A stretch of 8,880 nt of DNA from the NCBI GenBank assembly GCA_947302895.1, contig CAMYWU010000050.1, positions 1 through 8,880 of the forward strand. Direction: 5' to 3'. This DNA comes from an uncultured Clostridia bacterium (GTDB lineage: Bacteria; Bacillota; Clostridia; Oscillospirales; Acutalibacteraceae). This document shows, piece by piece, positions 6,471 to 8,880 of the stretch (the stretch's first letter is position 1; each line of letters opens with the position of its first letter). The notes under the pieces are model-generated. The model had not been told where the DNA came from, searched no databases, and worked only from the letters and a program-made list of their open reading frames with translations. The position numbers and the translations under genes are program-made.

Positions 6471-7103
6471 TCACTCCTCACTGTTGGCAAGGAAGCTGAG
6501 GGTCATAAGCGAATCGGAAAGGTGAACGCTTTCAACAAGAACTTCGGGATGAGCCATTGCAATATCGTAGTTTGAGAAATTCCAGAAGCTCTTAATTCCG
6601 AGCTTGCAAAGCAAATCAGTAAGCTCCTTCATATCGTTTGAAGGAATACAGATGATTGCGCATTCGGGCGCATTATCAATGCAGAAATTCTCAAGATAAT
6701 TGATGTGGCGAACAGGTATTCCCTTGATAACCTTGCCGGAAATAGCCTCGTTCTTATCAAAAATTCCAACAAGCTTAAAGCCTCTGTTGCCTGTGAAAAC
6801 CTTTGATGCAACAGCCTTTCCAAGATTGCCTGCGCCAATGAGAATTGCCTTTGTTTCGCAGTTCAGGCAAAGAATGTCGCCGATTTTATTATAAAGCTCT
6901 GGAACGTTATAGCCGTATCCCTGCTGACCGAAACCGCCGAAGCAGTTGAAATCGTGGCGTATCTGGGAAGCTGTTAAGCCCATTCTCTCGGCAAGCTCTT
7001 TTGAGCTTATGCGAACAATGCCGTTGTTTTTGAGCGTTTCAAGAAATCTGTAGTAACGTGGGAGTCTTTTTATAACGGAAATTGATATTTCGTTTTTCTC
7101 CAT
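6471..7103 (-). CDS. rex: Redox-sensing transcriptional repressor Rex
   Basis: This 210-residue regulator reads the NADH/NAD+ ratio; in known Rex proteins NADH releases DNA binding. Residues 1-80 form the winged helix, with RLPRYYRFLETL, the LTASQIRHDF recognition region (about 42-52) and the GGFGQQGYGYNV wing. A Rossmann domain follows with GAGNLG at 90-95 and the acidic adenosine-binding position D116 (GIFDKN). The C-terminal helix used for domain swapping is present. Length matches the family. ATG at 7103 is chosen because AGGG lies 8 bp upstream; earlier GTG and ATG codons sit on or next to that site. It lies 17 bp after the isocitrate dehydrogenase stop, in the same direction, so it is probably in an aconitase-IDH-Rex operon. 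I saw no canonical Rex operator in the window; the operon promoter is outside it. Confidence 0.95.
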   Translation of the reverse strand: MEKNEISISVIKRLPRYYRFLETLKNNGIVRISSKELAERMGLTASQIRHDFNCFGGFGQQGYGYNVPELYNKIGDILCLNCETKAILIGAGNLGKAVASKVFTGNRGFKLVGIFDKNEAISGKVIKGIPVRHINYLENFCIDNAPECAIICIPSNDMKELTDLLCKLGIKSFWNFSNYDIAMAHPEVLVESVHLSDSLMTLSFLANSEE

Positions 7104-7120
7104 ATTCATCACCCTAATAA

Positions 7121-8299
7121 TTATTTGGTCATTTCGGTTATTGTATCCATAACGTAATTACCGAATTCCTCACAGGTGCAGCCAGTATCTCTGCCTGTAA
7201 TAACAAGCTTCTTCTCTTCAAACATACATTTGTCGAGCGCCTTTTCGAGCGAATCTGCTTCCTTCTGGAAACCGATATGGGAAAGAAGCATAACGGTTGC
7301 TCTGAGCATTGAGCACGGGTCTGCATACTGACCTCTGCCCTCGCTTATCATTCTCGGAGCAGAACCGTGGATAGCCTCAAACATTGCATATTTCTTGCCG
7401 ATGTTTGCGCTTCCTGCTGTGCCAACGCCGCCCTGGAACTCAGCAGCCTCATCGGTGATAATATCGCCGTAAAGGTTGGGAAGAACGAAAACCTTGAAAT
7501 CCCTTCTTCTTGCAGGGTCAATAAGCTTGGCAGTTGTTATATCAACATACCAGTCGTCAGTTACGATTTCAGGATATTCCTCGCCGATTTTCTTTGCGAT
7601 GTTGAGGAATTTACCGTCGGTTGTTTTAATGATATTTGCCTTTGTAATAATTGAAACCTTGCCCTTGTTGTTGCGCTTTGCATAGTCATATGCAAGCTTT
7701 GCAATTCTTTCGCAGCCCTCCTGGGTTGCAACTGTGAAATCAACTGCAAGGTCGTCTGTGATGTTTACGCCGTGGGAGCCAACTGCATAGCCGCCCTCTG
7801 TGTTTTCACGGAAGAAGGTCCAGTCAATGCCCTCCTCGGGAACTTTAACGGGGCGCATATTTGCAAAGAGGTCAAGTTCTTTTCTCATTGCAACATTTGC
7901 GCTTTCAACATTAGGCCACGGGTCGCCCTGACGGGGAGTTGTTGTTGGACCCTTAAGGATAACGTTGCACTTCTTGAGCTCTTCAAGAACATCATCGGGA
8001 ATTGCTTTGCCAACAGCGGCACGGTTTTCGATTGTTAATCCATCAATTACCTTGAATTCAATCTTACCGCTTTCAACCTTATCCTTTAAGAGAAATTCAA
8101 TAACTCTCTGGCTTTCCTTTGTGATAATCGGACCAATGCCGTCGCCGCCGCAAATGCCGATAACAATCTTATCAAGTGCGTCAAAATCGGTGAAATCCTT
8201 ATCCTCTTTAATCTTCTTTGCTCTTGTAAGCTGCATTTCCATAAGTGAACGGAATTTTTCAACAGCTTCGTCAATAGCTTTATTTTCTAAATCTGTCAT
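7121..8299 (-). CDS. icd: Isocitrate dehydrogenase, isocitrate/isopropylmalate dehydrogenase family
   Basis: This 392-residue enzyme oxidatively decarboxylates a 2-hydroxy acid. With aconitase next to it, isocitrate to 2-oxoglutarate is the likely reaction. Conserved sites are GGDGIGP (51-57), the substrate motif ESANVAMR (132-139, S133), FFRENTEGGY (162-171), ITKANIIKTTDG (K220), YVD (D253), LPNLYGDIITDEAA (D279 and D283) and IHGSAPRM (310-317). The order and spacing match type I IDH and IPMDH. A charged extension of about 44 residues precedes the usual start of the fold. At the cofactor positions after HGSAP it has Arg-Met, not the Lys-Tyr of E. coli NADP-IDH nor the Asp-Ile of NAD enzymes. 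ATG at 8299 has AGGAG 8 bp upstream. A weak internal promoter (TTGATT at 8340-8345 with AATAAT about 16 bp on) is possible. Confidence 0.93.
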   Translation of the reverse strand: MTDLENKAIDEAVEKFRSLMEMQLTRAKKIKEDKDFTDFDALDKIVIGICGGDGIGPIITKESQRVIEFLLKDKVESGKIEFKVIDGLTIENRAAVGKAIPDDVLEELKKCNVILKGPTTTPRQGDPWPNVESANVAMRKELDLFANMRPVKVPEEGIDWTFFRENTEGGYAVGSHGVNITDDLAVDFTVATQEGCERIAKLAYDYAKRNNKGKVSIITKANIIKTTDGKFLNIAKKIGEEYPEIVTDDWYVDITTAKLIDPARRRDFKVFVLPNLYGDIITDEAAEFQGGVGTAGSANIGKKYAMFEAIHGSAPRMISEGRGQYADPCSMLRATVMLLSHIGFQKEADSLEKALDKCMFEEKKLVITGRDTGCTCEEFGNYVMDTITEMTK

Positions 8300-8329
8300 A
8301 TTATTAACTCCTAATTAATTATTGTTTGA

Positions 8330-8376
8330 GCGCAGCGAGAATCAAGAACTCGCAACGCATGGCGCAAAACGCAAAA
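8330..8376. repeat. Imperfect hairpin and CGCAAAA tandem pair in the acn-icd spacer
   Basis: In the 77-bp gap between the aconitase stop and the IDH start, GCGAG (8335-8339) pairs with CTCGC (8349-8353) around a 9-nt loop. GCG/CGC (8330-8332 with 8356-8358) extends it after an internal loop. Next to it CGCAAAA is repeated twice in tandem (8363-8376). The sequence GCAACGCAT (8352-8360) also occurs at 4748-4756 in the other repeat-bearing spacer. There is no U-tract on the minus strand, so this is not an intrinsic terminator of the operon. Confidence 0.45.
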
Positions 8377-8880
8377 CTATTTATTTGTTTCTCTAGTATA
8401 GTCGAGAAGTCCTCCGCAAAGAAGCATAGCTCTCTGTCTTGCTGAAAGATGGGATGAATCAAGCTGATATTCTTCGTTCTTTGTGATGTTCTTAAGAACA
8501 ACGGGCTTATTGTTTTCAATGCAATCCCTGATGTTATCAAGCGCAAGCACGTCCATCTGGTCTATTCTGTCGTAGTCTGCCTCGTTTGCAAAGGTAAAGG
8601 GAAGAATACCTGCATTAACAAGGTTTGCAACGTGAATTCTTGCAAAGCTCTTTGTTATAACTGCCTTAACGCCGAGATAGAGCGGAACAAGCGCTGCATG
8701 CTCTCTTGATGAGCCCTGACCGTAGTTTGCACCGCCGATAACAAATCCCTTGCCCTCAGCCTTAATTCTCTCAGGGAAGCTTTCATCGCAAACTCCGAAG
8801 CAATACTGTGAAAGATGGGGAATGTTTGAACGGGAGGGGAGTATCTTTGCGCCTGCCGGCCTAAGATGGTCGGTTGTGAT
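8377..8880 (-). CDS. acn: Aconitate hydratase, C-terminal part (5' end outside window)
   Basis: The minus-strand frame is open to the window edge and ends in TAG at 8377-8379, giving the last 167 residues of a protein usually 640-900 residues long. It is the swivel domain (domain 4) of aconitase, which isomerises citrate to isocitrate with a [4Fe-4S] cluster. The cluster ligands lie in the missing upstream part. Clear blocks are [19 protein letters not shown] at the edge, then [18 protein letters not shown] with the active-site SSRE. These are followed by [22 protein letters not shown] and the closing [20 protein letters not shown]. LeuC-type dehydratases carry this domain on a separate subunit, so a single-chain aconitase is favoured. 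The IDH gene follows 77 bp downstream on the same strand, giving consecutive steps from citrate to 2-oxoglutarate. Confidence 0.93.
   Translation of the reverse strand: MTTDHLRPAGAKILPSRSNIPHLSQYCFGVCDESFPERIKAEGKGFVIGGANYGQGSSREHAALVPLYLGVKAVITKSFARIHVANLVNAGILPFTFANEADYDRIDQMDVLALDNIRDCIENNKPVVLKNITKNEEYQLDSSHLSARQRAMLLCGGLLDYTRETNK

Noticed and set aside
7367..8318. Several plus-strand open frames opposite isocitrate dehydrogenase
   Set aside because: They are antisense shadows of a fully conserved enzyme, cysteine/serine-rich, and without domains or ribosome binding sites.
8319..8546. 75-residue minus-strand frame over the acn end and the spacer
   Set aside because: It is out of frame with the clear aconitase C-terminus, which ends at 8377, and its translation has no recognisable features.

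Overview
The window reads as a low-to-medium-GC Gram-positive chromosome, most likely class Clostridia and perhaps an Oscillospiraceae/Ruminococcaceae gut lineage. The reasons are AGGAG-type ribosome binding sites, frequent TTG/ATG start ambiguity, a Rex repressor, a clostridial-style aconitase-isocitrate dehydrogenase pair, and a secreted glucosaminidase with fibronectin type III repeats. The taxonomic placement is inference from gene content. Most of the window is housekeeping. I see no phage, transposase, CRISPR array, tRNA or rRNA, and I do not find a clear new defence or mobile system.

Positions 1-1980 (+ strand): the 3' part of alaS, a HIT-family nucleotide hydrolase and a PRPP-binding phosphoribosyltransferase form a tight operon. 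The last two genes overlap by 4 bp. It ends at a 14-bp hairpin shared with the convergent XRE regulator gene. AlaRS makes aminoacyl-AMP, HIT enzymes hydrolyse AMP conjugates, and adenine/xanthine-type phosphoribosyltransferases salvage purines, so a purine/adenylate link is plausible but unproven.

Positions 2018-4702: a small XRE regulator (-) is divergent from a secreted, 721-residue cell-wall glucosaminidase with three FnIII domains (+). The 73-bp gap between them holds a near-consensus minus-strand promoter. A 16-bp palindrome overlaps its -10 box and is a candidate autoregulatory operator. The glucosaminidase gene ends in a 21-bp perfect inverted repeat that includes its stop codon.

Positions 4703-4809: a non-coding spacer of about 107 bp carries a triple 7-bp tandem repeat, an imperfect long inverted repeat and a second hairpin. 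It looks like a small palindromic intergenic repeat.

Positions 4810-8880 (- strand): read from the right edge, the order is the aconitase C-terminus, isocitrate dehydrogenase, Rex, an unrecognised cysteine-rich protein with propeller-like repeats, an intrinsic terminator, and a YdhF-like aldo/keto reductase. The first four probably form one operon that joins the citrate-to-2-oxoglutarate branch to the NADH sensor Rex. The reductase ribosome binding site lies directly behind the terminator, which suggests it is expressed by readthrough or from a hidden promoter.

No gene-free stretch exceeds about 140 bp. Several start codons were moved inward from the longest possible reading frame to match ribosome binding sites: the aldo/keto reductase, the unknown protein and Rex.
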